Below, piece after piece: positions 31,859 to 39,508 of a stretch of DNA of 64,000 nucleotides. The first letter of the stretch is position 1. Each line of letters begins with the position of its first letter. The notes beneath the pieces were generated by a model. That model saw only the letters and a program-made list of their open reading frames with translations. It searched no databases and was not told the DNA's origin. Source of the DNA: Bifidobacterium sp. WK012_4_13 (GTDB taxonomy: Bacteria > Actinomycetota > Actinomycetes > Actinomycetales > Bifidobacteriaceae); contig NZ_CP129683.1 in the NCBI RefSeq assembly GCF_041080835.1, positions 992,001 to 1,056,000 on the forward strand, in the 5' to 3' direction. The position numbers were made by a program, and so were the translations under genes.

Positions 31859-32140
31859 TCACATATTTGCAGGAAACGTGATGCTCAGTAACCTTCTTGC
31901 TGTCAGCTCCTGAGATGCATGGAATTGTACAGGCAAAAGATCCATTGGCGAATGGTGAGTAGCTTCCGCAATTCGGAGCAAATCATCCAGTGAGAATGGT
32001 GAGCGTCCGTGGATTTTTGAATTGAGAGTCGAATATGGGATCCCGGTCTTTTCTGATACAGACGCCTTCGTCATTCCAGCATCGGCTATAACAGAATCAA
32101 CCTTGGGACCGACCCATGTATTGATGTTTTGTGTAATCAT
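31859..32140 (-). CDS. Cro-like HTH (XRE) regulator
   Basis: The protein has 93 residues from the ATG at 32140. The region VDSVIADAGMTKASVSEKTGIPYSTLNSKIHGRSPFSLDDLLRIAEAT is a typical XRE helix-turn-helix. It is divergent from the repressor gene and first in the leftward early transcript, the position of Cro. Its promoter (TTGACA at 32171-32176 and TATTGT at 32148-32153, 17 bases apart) puts the transcript start at or one base before the ATG, so the mRNA seems leaderless. Confidence 0.82.
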   Translation of the reverse strand: MITQNINTWVGPKVDSVIADAGMTKASVSEKTGIPYSTLNSKIHGRSPFSLDDLLRIAEATHHSPMDLLPVQFHASQELTARRLLSITFPANM

Positions 32141-32235
32141 GGGATTAACAATAGTAATAAATTCATTACTTGTCAATCTTGATTCTTATTGATTTCATTA
32201 CTTGACGTAACATTTATTAGTGATATAGTCATAAT
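32141..32235. promoter_or_regulatory. Divergent promoters and operators of the lysogeny switch
   Basis: Leftward promoter: TTGACA (32171-32176) and TATTGT (32148-32153), 17-bp spacer. Rightward promoter: TTGACG (32202-32207) and TATAGT (32224-32229), 16-bp spacer. The direct repeat TTCATTACTTG occurs at 32162-32172 and 32194-32204 and touches both -35 elements. AGTAAT/ATTACT (32153-32170) forms an inverted repeat over the leftward spacer. These are likely binding sites of the repressor and the Cro-like protein. Confidence 0.75.
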
Positions 32236-32664
32236 ATGATTACAGAACAACAGGAATTGGCTAAACGTGCCGCCACTTTTGTCAAATATGTAAGTAGCGA
32301 GTTAAAGGGTGCGATCAGTTCTCGCGGCTATAACATGTCAGACATCGCCGATGCGCTTGACCGCCCACGTCCAACAATGACTAACTGGCTGAACGGTAAG
32401 GCACAGATACGGCTTGATGTAGCACAAGAAATCTGCGAGTACATCGGCATGGAAATCCAGGAAATCACAGCACGCGCATATACAAGAGTTATAAATGAGC
32501 TAGGCCCATGGCCTCCTATCGAGGTCAATCCCGATCAGTTGTCCGAGGATGAGAAGAAGCGTCTGATAATGGAGAAGGTTCGCAGAGGGGACATGAGCTT
32601 AGCCGCGAATTATGATCCTGACAAGGAAGCGGAAAGAGACTACTACCCTGATGCAGGAGCGTGA
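32236..32664 (+). CDS. Phage repressor (XRE-type HTH)
   Basis: The 142-residue protein has an N-terminal helix-turn-helix (ELKGAISSRGYNMSDIADALDRPRPTMTNWLNGKAQIRLDVAQEICEYIG). The acidic C-terminal part includes NPDQLSEDEKKRLIMEKVRRG. It is paired with an ImmA-type protease gene, which overlaps its 3' end, as in ICEBs1-like immunity systems. No RecA-type cleavage motif is visible, so induction would depend on the protease. The rightward promoter puts the transcript start at about the ATG (leaderless). Confidence 0.82.
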   Translation: MITEQQELAKRAATFVKYVSSELKGAISSRGYNMSDIADALDRPRPTMTNWLNGKAQIRLDVAQEICEYIGMEIQEITARAYTRVINELGPWPPIEVNPDQLSEDEKKRLIMEKVRRGDMSLAANYDPDKEAERDYYPDAGA

Positions 32665-33079
32665 TTTTCATATCGACAGCTCTATGACATATGGTGACAT
32701 GCGACGCTACGCAGACAGGTTGAATGTCACCATAAGCAGCGAACTGCTTCCCGCTGGAGTCAATGGCATATACGACGAGAACCTCAGAATGATTATCATC
32801 GACCGCTCACTCGACTACACTCAAAAACGCTGCACACTGGTACACGAACTATTCCACTGGACATACTTCGACAATTCCTGCGATCCAATACTGCATGCCA
32901 AAGCAGAGAAGAGGACAAGACGTCTTACCGCTGAGCTCCTGGTTCCCGCTAAGAGATTCGACTGCGTGGATCCAGAATACGAGGGTTATGCAGCACTGAT
33001 CGCTAACGATATGAACGTAACCATGCAAGTACTACGCGATTACAAGGAACTCGTTCTTGATCGCAGGCAATACGCCTGA
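32651..33079 (+). CDS. ImmA/IrrE-type metallopeptidase
   Basis: 142 residues from the ATG at 32651, overlapping the repressor gene by 14 bases in another frame. The zinc-protease motif HELFHWTYFD (HExxH) is preceded by IIIDRSLDYTQKRCTLV, and ELLVPAKRFD follows, matching the ImmA/IrrE family. Such enzymes cleave the partner repressor and trigger prophage induction. The last residues ELVLDRRQYA are encoded a second time at 33898-33930, beyond the next gene. Confidence 0.85.
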   Translation: MQERDFHIDSSMTYGDMRRYADRLNVTISSELLPAGVNGIYDENLRMIIIDRSLDYTQKRCTLVHELFHWTYFDNSCDPILHAKAEKRTRRLTAELLVPAKRFDCVDPEYEGYAALIANDMNVTMQVLRDYKELVLDRRQYA

Positions 33080-33162
33080 TCTATCGTCACATTTTTTACA
33101 TAGTTAGCGTTACCATATTTTCAGGCGAAGCAGCCTAGGGAAAAGAAGAAAGAACAAGAGAA

Positions 33163-33855
33163 ATGTCAGATCCTAATCAACCACTAAATCAAATACCACA
33201 GCCTACACAGAGGCCTCAGTCACCTCTCAATAATGGCATATCACCAGTAAATAAAGGAACAAGTGGTATGGCAGTGACCTCTCTTGTACTCGGAATCATT
33301 GGTCTAATTCTTTCCTGGATACCTATAGTAAATAATTTTGCAGCAATCCTCGCTGTCATCTCATTGATATTTGGCATTATTGCAATAATCAAAACCGGAA
33401 CGAAGGGAAAGAAGAAGGGACGCGGTCTTGCAATAGCTGGATCGGCGTTGAGTATCGTCGCTTTAATTATCACTTTTTCCATACAACAGAGTGCGTCAAA
33501 AGCATTAGACTCAATCGGCTCAGGATCGACCACTTCGCAAAGTTCAAAATCCGACAGCAACGCTGCCGCCTCTGCAAAGGTTGAATTAGAGGCAACCGCA
33601 ACCGGGACTGGCACTGCAACCTGGGGCGAGGCAGGATCCACCAGCCAAAACAACTTTGATAAAAACTGGAATAAAACAATAACAGGATCAGACGCGCAAA
33701 AAGGTTATATACTCACCGTCATGGGGGACCTCACCGGTACTGATAGCCAGAAGGTTTCTTGCACTGTACTAGTCAATGGTCAGCAAAAAAGCCATAAGGA
33801 GGCAACTGGTACAGCAGGCACAGTGACATGCGATACATCCGGATTATTTAACTAG
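33163..33855 (+). CDS. DUF4190 membrane protein with MmpS-like C-terminal domain
   Basis: 230 residues. The Pro/Gln/Asn-rich N-terminus is followed by two hydrophobic segments of DUF4190 type (MAVTSLVLGIIGLILSW and AAILAVISLIFGIIAII), GRGLAIAGSALSIVALII, a Ser-rich linker and an extracellular beta domain (ATWGEAGSTSQNNF, GYILTVMGDLTGTDSQKVSCTVLVNGQ, TVTCD) like actinobacterial MmpS-type domains. It would sit in the membrane with the domain outside. A prophage gene of this type expressed in lysogens may change the host surface or exclude other phages (inference). It has its own terminator. Confidence 0.8.
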   Translation: MSDPNQPLNQIPQPTQRPQSPLNNGISPVNKGTSGMAVTSLVLGIIGLILSWIPIVNNFAAILAVISLIFGIIAIIKTGTKGKKKGRGLAIAGSALSIVALIITFSIQQSASKALDSIGSGSTTSQSSKSDSNAAASAKVELEATATGTGTATWGEAGSTSQNNFDKNWNKTITGSDAQKGYILTVMGDLTGTDSQKVSCTVLVNGQQKSHKEATGTAGTVTCDTSGLFN

Positions 33856-33867
33856 GCATCGCCTATT

Positions 33868-33893
33868 TAGCCCCGCTTCGGCGGGGCTTTTTC
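33868..33893 (+). terminator. Intrinsic terminator after the DUF4190/MmpS-like gene
   Basis: AGCCCCGC pairs with GCGGGGCT around TTCG, followed by TTTTTC. Confidence 0.9.
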
Positions 33894-33897
33894 ATCT

Positions 33898-33930
33898 GAA
33901 CTCGTCCTCGATCGCAGACAATACGCCTGA
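33898..33930 (+). pseudogene. Remnant of an immA 3' end
   Basis: 33 bases match the end of the ImmA-like gene (33047-33079) at 30 positions. All three differences are synonymous, so both encode ELVLDRRQYA and stop. This is the tail of a second, diverged immA copy, left on the far side of the DUF4190 cargo gene. Confidence 0.8.
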
Positions 33931-33987
33931 GCATTGTAGGGGATATCATTCAGATAGCATCGATTCCGAAGGAGACAGGATTTCAAT

Positions 33988-34425
33988 ATGGTCAGCAAGC
34001 TAAACGATAGTGATGCTTCCACGCTTATATCTCTCCTGAAGGACTGCGTAGAGAAGAAGTTCGTCATGCCGCAAGGTGGCGAGCATAACAAGGGATTCTC
34101 TGTAAAATCACGAACAACAGATGATGAATTTCGGATAGAGATGTACCGGGGAAAAATAGATTTTGATAAACATTCCATCATTGCGATGACCGTTCCTGGG
34201 AAGGTTACACTCTTCAGACTCTGTGTTCACTATCATCCTCACAGGAATCCAGATGGAACGGTAATAAAAGGTGCACATCTTCACTTATATTCAGAGGAAT
34301 TTGGTTCACACCTCGCGATACCAGTGGACATTTCCTCCCCGAATTTCATTGATGACACTATCATGGTATTAGATAAATTCAACGTGATAGACAAGCCTAA
34401 ACTAATAGACGGGATGATGCCATGA
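33988..34425 (+). CDS. DUF6978 protein, first gene of a two-gene module
   Basis: The 145-residue protein begins VSKLNDSDASTLISLLKDCVEKKF and continues IEMYRGKIDFDKHSI, LCVHYHPHRNPDGTVIKGAHLHLYSEEFG and NFIDDTIMVLDKFNVIDKP, the pattern of DUF6978. The family is usually paired with a DUF1828 protein, as here; the stop overlaps the next start. Biochemical function is unknown. It lies between immunity genes and integrase, where prophages keep cargo expressed in lysogens. AT-rich compared with the late genes. Confidence 0.8.
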   Translation: MVSKLNDSDASTLISLLKDCVEKKFVMPQGGEHNKGFSVKSRTTDDEFRIEMYRGKIDFDKHSIIAMTVPGKVTLFRLCVHYHPHRNPDGTVIKGAHLHLYSEEFGSHLAIPVDISSPNFIDDTIMVLDKFNVIDKPKLIDGMMP

Positions 34426-35195
34426 CCAACGGTTTTGACACCAAAACTCTCGTTGACGGCTATGCCGATTGGCTGAAAAGCAGCGCCACTACACGAGTTG
34501 TTGACCGGTGGACCGAGATCACAGTGCCCTTCTTGGACCACGCGAACGATCACTTCCAGTTTTACGTGAGATTGTACGATGACAGAATGTCTTTCAACGA
34601 TGACGGTTATACGCTTAATGGACTCATCACATCAGGGTTCAACATGAAGAGTTCAAGAGCCGACAGACTTGGGGAGATCGTCAAACAATTTGGGGCGACA
34701 CTGGAAAATGGTTCAATAGCCATGTCAGCGCCATCCGATAAATCAGCCGATGCCATGAACAGATATGTTCAAGCTCTCATTCACGTTGATTCGATGATTG
34801 AAACAATAACCCATAGAATTATCGGATACTTCGCAGAAGATGTTGCCCAAGCCTTACTGCAACAAGACCTTTTCTTTACTCAAAATGTGAGCATAACGGG
34901 AAAGTCCAAATTCCAGCATATTTTTGATTTTCTTTTCCAACAGACCAAATCTACACCTACAAGATTCGGTCAGGCTCCTGCCACGCTAGACAAGAACAGT
35001 ATGGCCACAATCCTATTTAACTGGGATGATGCAAGAGGATCTGAGAAAAGAAAAAACGCAGAGCTTATCGTATTCGGCAACGACAAGGATAAGCCGATAA
35101 ATTCTGATGTCTTGGCTGGTTTCGACGAATACAATGTACCAGTATTAAAGTATTCTGAAATCCCTGATAAGGCACAAATGATGCTATCTGCTTAG
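34422..35195 (+). CDS. DUF1828/DUF1829 protein, second gene of the module
   Basis: 257 residues. The N-terminal domain has the DUF1828 signature (ITVPFLDHANDHFQFYV, then MSFNDDGYTLNGLITSG). The C-terminal domain (VSITGKSKFQHIFDFLFQ, NSMATILFNWDDARGSEKRKNAELIVFGND, DEYNVPVLKYSE) fits DUF1829. The pairing with DUF6978 and a 4-base overlap suggest a functional pair. Cargo with a defence or toxin-antitoxin role is a reasonable hypothesis, not shown by sequence. Confidence 0.8.
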   Translation: MTNGFDTKTLVDGYADWLKSSATTRVVDRWTEITVPFLDHANDHFQFYVRLYDDRMSFNDDGYTLNGLITSGFNMKSSRADRLGEIVKQFGATLENGSIAMSAPSDKSADAMNRYVQALIHVDSMIETITHRIIGYFAEDVAQALLQQDLFFTQNVSITGKSKFQHIFDFLFQQTKSTPTRFGQAPATLDKNSMATILFNWDDARGSEKRKNAELIVFGNDKDKPINSDVLAGFDEYNVPVLKYSEIPDKAQMMLSA

Positions 35196-35213
35196 CCGGC
35201 ATAAACAACAAAA

Positions 35214-36452
35214 TCATTTTTCTACTGGTTCTACTGTCATTGCCGTTTTCCCGGTAATGTCTGCGAGCGCTTTTACGTTCCAGTGGGTGTATCCGGCTGT
35301 GGTGTTGATGTCTACGTGTCCCATGATGCTTTTGCGGGCGTCTTCGGATGCTCCGGCTATGGCGAGTTGGGTGGCGAAGTAGTGGCGTGCGCTGCGTATG
35401 GTTACGCTGGGTAATCCTGCTGATTCTAATGCTCGTTGCCAGCGTCGTCGTTCGACCGTATTGGTCAATGGCTGTCCCTTGCGAGTGAAGATGAGATCGC
35501 CTGACTTCAGGTCATGGTCGGATGCCCAAGCGGAGAGGTCATTCCAGAGGGTTTTGCTGACGGGCACGATGCGCTCACCCTTCTTCGATTTCGGAGGCAC
35601 CATCCATATACCCCCGGCAACCGGTTCCGCCTTGAGCCATGAGGGTATGACCGCACCCTTGGCATAGCGTTGCAGTTCGTGGCATACGTGGATTGCTGGA
35701 GTATCGTCCACTTTCACAAGATCCGCTGGGGTGAGCGCGAACCGCTCCCCCTGGCGCATGCCGGTCTCGAACGCGAGCCGCCACATGAGACCCCACATCG
35801 CGTCATCCTCTGGACTGTCCGGCCACTTGTTCTGACCCCTCTTGCGCTTCACCTCGCCAGAAGCGCTGGAAGCGGCCTCAATGAGCTTTATGGGCTGGCC
35901 AACATCAAGTATCACTGTCGGGTTCGCCTCGACCCTGGGCGGGTCACAGCGAGCGCACACGTTGTTTTCTATCAACCCCTCGCCCACGGCATCGTCGAGC
36001 GCGTTGGAGAGTCGACGGTAGGCGTTGAGCGCGGTTTTGCTGCTGCGAGTTGAGGTGATGTCCCGTTCGAGTTTTCGGATGTGGGCGGTGGTGATGTCTG
36101 CAAGTCTGACGGCTCCGATGCTGTTCGTGATGTTCCTGCAATCTGAGCGGTAGGATTCCCATACTCTGGGTTTGACGTTGGGGCGTTTGAATTCCTCGAG
36201 CCAACGGGTGAGCCAGTCCTTCAACGCGGGGGTGTGGGAGGATTCGATGACTCCGGTGGCGATGTACTTTCTCTTGGCTTCGAGGTACTTGGTCCTTGCC
36301 TTGATCGGATCCTTGGCGGTGAAGGTCTTATGCCGTCGCTTGCCGGTCACTGGGTCGGGTGGGAGTTCTAGCCGATATACGGTGTATCCGCGCGTGTCGG
36401 TGCTGACGCTCCCTGAGCCTTTAGTCCTGCGATGGTCCTTTTTCTTCGCCAT
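35214..36452 (-). CDS. int: Tyrosine recombinase (phage integrase)
   Basis: 412 residues. The N-terminus has an AP2-like arm-binding domain (GSGSVSTDTRGYTVYRLELPPDPVTGKRR), then a core-binding SAM-like domain (LKDWLTRWLEEF to about residue 160). The catalytic domain carries R in ETGMRQGERFAL, SARHYFATQLA, the LxxHxxxxTTxxYTHW-type MGHVDINTTAGYTHW with the nucleophilic Tyr. It is transcribed away from the tRNA-Gly gene, as in many tRNA-integrating phages. Confidence 0.95.
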   Translation of the reverse strand: MAKKKDHRRTKGSGSVSTDTRGYTVYRLELPPDPVTGKRRHKTFTAKDPIKARTKYLEAKRKYIATGVIESSHTPALKDWLTRWLEEFKRPNVKPRVWESYRSDCRNITNSIGAVRLADITTAHIRKLERDITSTRSSKTALNAYRRLSNALDDAVGEGLIENNVCARCDPPRVEANPTVILDVGQPIKLIEAASSASGEVKRKRGQNKWPDSPEDDAMWGLMWRLAFETGMRQGERFALTPADLVKVDDTPAIHVCHELQRYAKGAVIPSWLKAEPVAGGIWMVPPKSKKGERIVPVSKTLWNDLSAWASDHDLKSGDLIFTRKGQPLTNTVERRRWQRALESAGLPSVTIRSARHYFATQLAIAGASEDARKSIMGHVDINTTAGYTHWNVKALADITGKTAMTVEPVEK

Positions 36453-36477
36453 GTTCGTTCCTCTCCTGCCACTAGTT

Positions 36478-36533
36478 TAGTAGGGACTATGGTAGGGACT
36501 ATAACCACCGTAAACCACCGTAATTCACCGTAA
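36478..36533. repeat. Arm-type repeats near the attachment site
   Basis: Two TAGGGACTA repeats (36481-36489, 36493-36501; 12-bp spacing) are followed by three CACCGTAA repeats (36506, 36516, 36526; exactly 10-bp spacing). They lie between integrase and tRNA-Gly and probably bind the integrase N-terminal domain, and may also control its expression. Confidence 0.75.
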
Positions 36534-36624
36534 TCGGGTTTCAGTCGGGAAAAAGCGAGCGCATGGAATCGTTGAGGTGATTGGTAATAATCGTTGGAAT
36601 GCCGCCACTGTGCGGCTCCGTGTG

Positions 36625-36698
36625 TGGAGCGGGCGACGGGAATCGAACCCGCGTAATCAGTTTGGAAGACTGAGGCTCTACCATTGAGCTACGCCCGC
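36625..36698 (-). tRNA. tRNA-Gly (UCC), likely prophage attachment site
   Basis: Acceptor GCGGGCG/CGCCCGC, D arm with AATGGTA, anticodon stem TCAGT/ACTGA with loop CTTCCAA (anticodon TCC), T arm CGGGTTCGATTCCCG, discriminator T and encoded CCA. The integrase lies just 3' of it, so the 3' half is the presumed attB/attR core. A -10-like TATAAT lies at 36744-36749 on the same strand. Confidence 0.95.
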
Positions 36699-36798
36699 AT
36701 TGGTGCGAAAGCGGCTTCGCCACTCTCACAGACAACCTGAGTAATTATACATGCACCCCGAACATTGCGCGACACGCAGCGCAATCAACCCAGCGCAA

Positions 36799-37623
36799 TC
36801 ACCGCAGCGCCAGGTGCGCAGCGATGAAGATCATCATGATGCCGATGATGATGTCGAGCACCAGCCATGCGTATTCGTTCTTGAAGAGCTTCGACATCTT
36901 CGATGACAGGAAGCCAAGAGAGATGAACCAGACCACGCTGCAGAGCATCGCTCCGGCTGCGAACGACCATTTCAGACCGGCACCGTACGAGGCGGCGATG
37001 CCGCCGAGCAACACGAGCGAATCGAGGTAGACGCCGGGGTTCAGGAATGTGAAGCCGAGGCAGGCGAGCAGGCTTTTCCTGAGGGTCGTCTGAGCGCCTT
37101 GCTGAAACTCGTTGCCGGAAGATTCGACGCTGCCAGCAATTGAGGCTGAGGCAGAGCCTCTGAGCGATGATGCCGATTGCACAGTCATGGAATCGGCGAC
37201 GTTACGCTGACTGCCATCCCCTCCGTCATCGTTCGAGCCGCGCAGTTCGCGGTCATCGAGACTTCCACCGCCAGCGAGTGCCATCGCGCGAGCCTTCCGC
37301 ATCCTCAGACGGTTTTTAAGTCTCATCAAAGTTTCAAACACACGCTTGAACGCCGAGAAGCCATATATGAGCAGCACGAAGGCACCAACCAAGGTAAGCG
37401 CCTTGAGAACCTCTGGATGTGCTGAGACCATGCTTCCCATACCGGCAGTGCCAAGACTGATCAATACGATATCCGCGCCAATGCAGATGGTAAGTATCTG
37501 CGGCACGTATGCTCGCGCAATGCCTTGACGAATGATGAAGGCATTCTGCGCACCAACGGCGACGATGATTCCAGCCTGGCTGGTGAAACCTGCGATAAGA
37601 ATCGATAACACTATTGAACTCAC
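36799..37623 (-). CDS. LysE/ArgO-family amino acid exporter
   Basis: The 274-residue membrane protein opens with FTSQAGIIVAVGAQNAFIIRQGI, the LysE family signature, and has about six hydrophobic segments (GLKWSFAAGAMLCSVVWFISLGF near the end). LysE-type proteins export basic amino acids. The central loop (about residues 115-170) is extended, Ser/Gly/Asp-rich and probably disordered, making the protein longer than most members. It is divergent from a LysG-like regulator, the classic arrangement. Confidence 0.88.
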   Translation of the reverse strand: MSSIVLSILIAGFTSQAGIIVAVGAQNAFIIRQGIARAYVPQILTICIGADIVLISLGTAGMGSMVSAHPEVLKALTLVGAFVLLIYGFSAFKRVFETLMRLKNRLRMRKARAMALAGGGSLDDRELRGSNDDGGDGSQRNVADSMTVQSASSLRGSASASIAGSVESSGNEFQQGAQTTLRKSLLACLGFTFLNPGVYLDSLVLLGGIAASYGAGLKWSFAAGAMLCSVVWFISLGFLSSKMSKLFKNEYAWLVLDIIIGIMMIFIAAHLALR

Positions 37624-37816
37624 AATTGAGCATCGTATGTGACAGAGAATAATAAGTCCAAGTGTTTTTATTTATATATTATTAGTATTACTTATGTTAG
37701 TATTAATGGAGAATACTTGACGCCACAGCAGACGTTGCTTCGACAACGACCGCTGCATGGAAGTCGGTCAACAAGGCCGAAGATACAAGGGTTTATCAAG
37801 AGTTAAGAGCCACTAG
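37624..37816. promoter_or_regulatory. Divergent promoter region between exporter and LysR genes
   Basis: The 193-base gap is AT-rich next to the exporter and includes ATTATTAGTATTACT and TTAGTATTAATGG segments with partial symmetry. It should contain the binding sites of the LysG-like protein. No site can be defined by eye. Confidence 0.45.
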
Positions 37817-38875
37817 ATGATACGGAAATCGCAGGCACGCCACCCGGCGAACGCCACACAGAACAGGCAAGCCAGCACACGGCACGCACCGTCTGATACG
37901 AAGCTCACAGCGAATGAATTCAACGCAATCAAGAAACTCCAGGACACCAGCCAGACCCTCGGCGACACCTCAGCAACGAGAATCGCCGAGCAGATTCGCA
38001 CGCTCCCCCTTGAGCAGTTCAACGCCTTGCAGACCATACTCGAAACCGGCAGCTTCGACGCCGCTGCAGACGAGCTTCACATCTCGCAGTCTGCCATCAG
38101 CCAGCGCATCAAGAATCTTGAATCGCAGCTTGGCCATATCGTGCTGCAACGCAGCAAGCCGGTCAAGCCCACGCAGGTCGGGCAGCTTCTGGTACGTCTC
38201 GCGCGTCAGATCGAACTCGCGCAGGATGAAGCCATTTCCATGCTCAAATCCGAGCGGACCGCGAGCGCGGTCAACATCCGCATCGTGGTCAACGCCGACG
38301 CACTCGAAAGTTGGGTGCTGCCCGCGTTGGCTCCTGTCGTGCACCAGTCGATATCCATCGACATTCGTCGGCAGGACGAGCATGTTTCAGCCGGGCTGCT
38401 ACGCTCCGGCGAGGTCATGGCCGCCATCACCGCCGAAGGCCGTGCAGTGCAGGGCTGCTCGATCACCAAACTTGGCTCAATGCCCTATTACGCGGTTTCG
38501 ACCGCCGAATTCGCCGAGCGCTGGTTTCCGAGCGGCATGACCCTGGACGCGGTCGAGCATGCACCGCTGATTCAATACGACCGTGAGGATCGAATGCAAT
38601 ACCTGTTCATCCGCCGCATCACGCGCATCAAGGTTCATCCGCCGACACATTACATTCCGACTTCGGTCGGATACAACAACGCGATTTCGCTGGGCTATGG
38701 CTGGGGGCTTATTCCCAAAGCGTTCCTAGATACCTACCCCAAGGATGGTCTGGCGTTGCTCTCGCCTGAACCGCTGCTTCTGCCCTTGTTCTGGCAGCAA
38801 TGGAAACTCTCCTCGCCCGCGCTCGATGCGGTCGCCGAAGCCATCATCTCAGCAGGTCGCACAGTTCTAGTCTGA
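37817..38875 (+). CDS. LysR-family regulator, LysG/ArgP type
   Basis: 352 residues. The HTH (QFNALQTILETGSFDAAADELHISQSAISQRIKNLESQLG) starts near residue 68; the effector domain follows with VNADALESWVLPAL, characteristic of LysG/ArgP. Usual members begin just before the HTH, so the 60-residue N-terminal extension (basic, then helical) is odd; no other good start is visible. Divergent from the exporter gene it should activate in response to basic amino acids. Confidence 0.85.
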   Translation: MIRKSQARHPANATQNRQASTRHAPSDTKLTANEFNAIKKLQDTSQTLGDTSATRIAEQIRTLPLEQFNALQTILETGSFDAAADELHISQSAISQRIKNLESQLGHIVLQRSKPVKPTQVGQLLVRLARQIELAQDEAISMLKSERTASAVNIRIVVNADALESWVLPALAPVVHQSISIDIRRQDEHVSAGLLRSGEVMAAITAEGRAVQGCSITKLGSMPYYAVSTAEFAERWFPSGMTLDAVEHAPLIQYDREDRMQYLFIRRITRIKVHPPTHYIPTSVGYNNAISLGYGWGLIPKAFLDTYPKDGLALLSPEPLLLPLFWQQWKLSSPALDAVAEAIISAGRTVLV

Positions 38876-38888
38876 TTCAAGCCCTCGG

Positions 38889-38949
38889 ATTGCCCACAAA
38901 TTAGCCACAGATTACCCACAAGCTACCCACAGACTACCTACAGACTACG
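38889..38949. repeat. Tandem 11-bp repeats resembling DnaA boxes
   Basis: Five adjacent units of exactly 11 bp: ATTGCCCACAA, ATTAGCCACAG, ATTACCCACAA, GCTACCCACAG, ACTACCTACAG, plus a partial ACTACG. The core TTxCCCACA is close to the DnaA box TTATCCACA. They lie downstream of the LysG-like gene and upstream of the acpS 3' end. Confidence 0.8.
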
Positions 38950-39064
38950 TTTTAGAAGAATACTGTGTTTACAGAATTACTATGCAGGCAGGATGTGCTT
39001 TGAGAGTCGTTTTCGCCGTTGCTTCGATGCAAGCGACTTACAAGGCACAACCTGTGTCTGCGCC

Positions 39065-39508
39065 TTAGTGGTCAGATGAATGCACCAATATCGCGACGGC
39101 GGATGCGATGGAGCCATCATGCGAAAGGGAGATATGCCAGGTCGCAGGACTCCGAGCCGCAATTGAGCGCGTGAGGGACTGAGCAAGCGATTCGCCGAGA
39201 ATCACCTGTGGGCGGCCGCGTGAATCGTCAAGGATTTCGATTTCGTTCCACGGGACTGAGTCAATGGTGAATGGGACTGTGCCATCGGCGATGGCCTCTG
39301 ACCAAGCCTTGATAACCGATTCCTTGCCAGCCCATCGAGCCGCGGCATGCAAAGCCTCTTCATCGTGCTTGAGCGCCGCACGCATGGTGCACTGCCGCAA
39401 CTCTCGTACAGAGAAAAGCTTGCGCATGGTCGAGGATGGCTCATGCCACTGCTGCGAAAATGCATCAACATCTACCACATCATGCCCCAGACCAAGAATT
39501 TCACTCAT
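39065..39508 (-). CDS. acpS: Holo-[acyl-carrier-protein] synthase
   Basis: 147 residues with the AcpS motifs: LGHDVVDVDAF near the start, RWAGKESVIKAW, and WHISLSHDGSIASAVAIL. It transfers phosphopantetheine from CoA to a serine of the ACP domain. In actinobacteria with type I FAS the gene lies beside fas, as here. It may be the last gene of an accA-accD-fas-acpS group, though hairpins separate it from fas. Confidence 0.93.
   Translation of the reverse strand: MSEILGLGHDVVDVDAFSQQWHEPSSTMRKLFSVRELRQCTMRAALKHDEEALHAAARWAGKESVIKAWSEAIADGTVPFTIDSVPWNEIEILDDSRGRPQVILGESLAQSLTRSIAARSPATWHISLSHDGSIASAVAILVHSSDH

Noticed and set aside
31595..31891. 98-codon rightward frame between early genes and the Cro-like gene
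   Set aside because: It begins before a strong rightward terminator, overlaps the Cro-like gene antisense and shows no domain.
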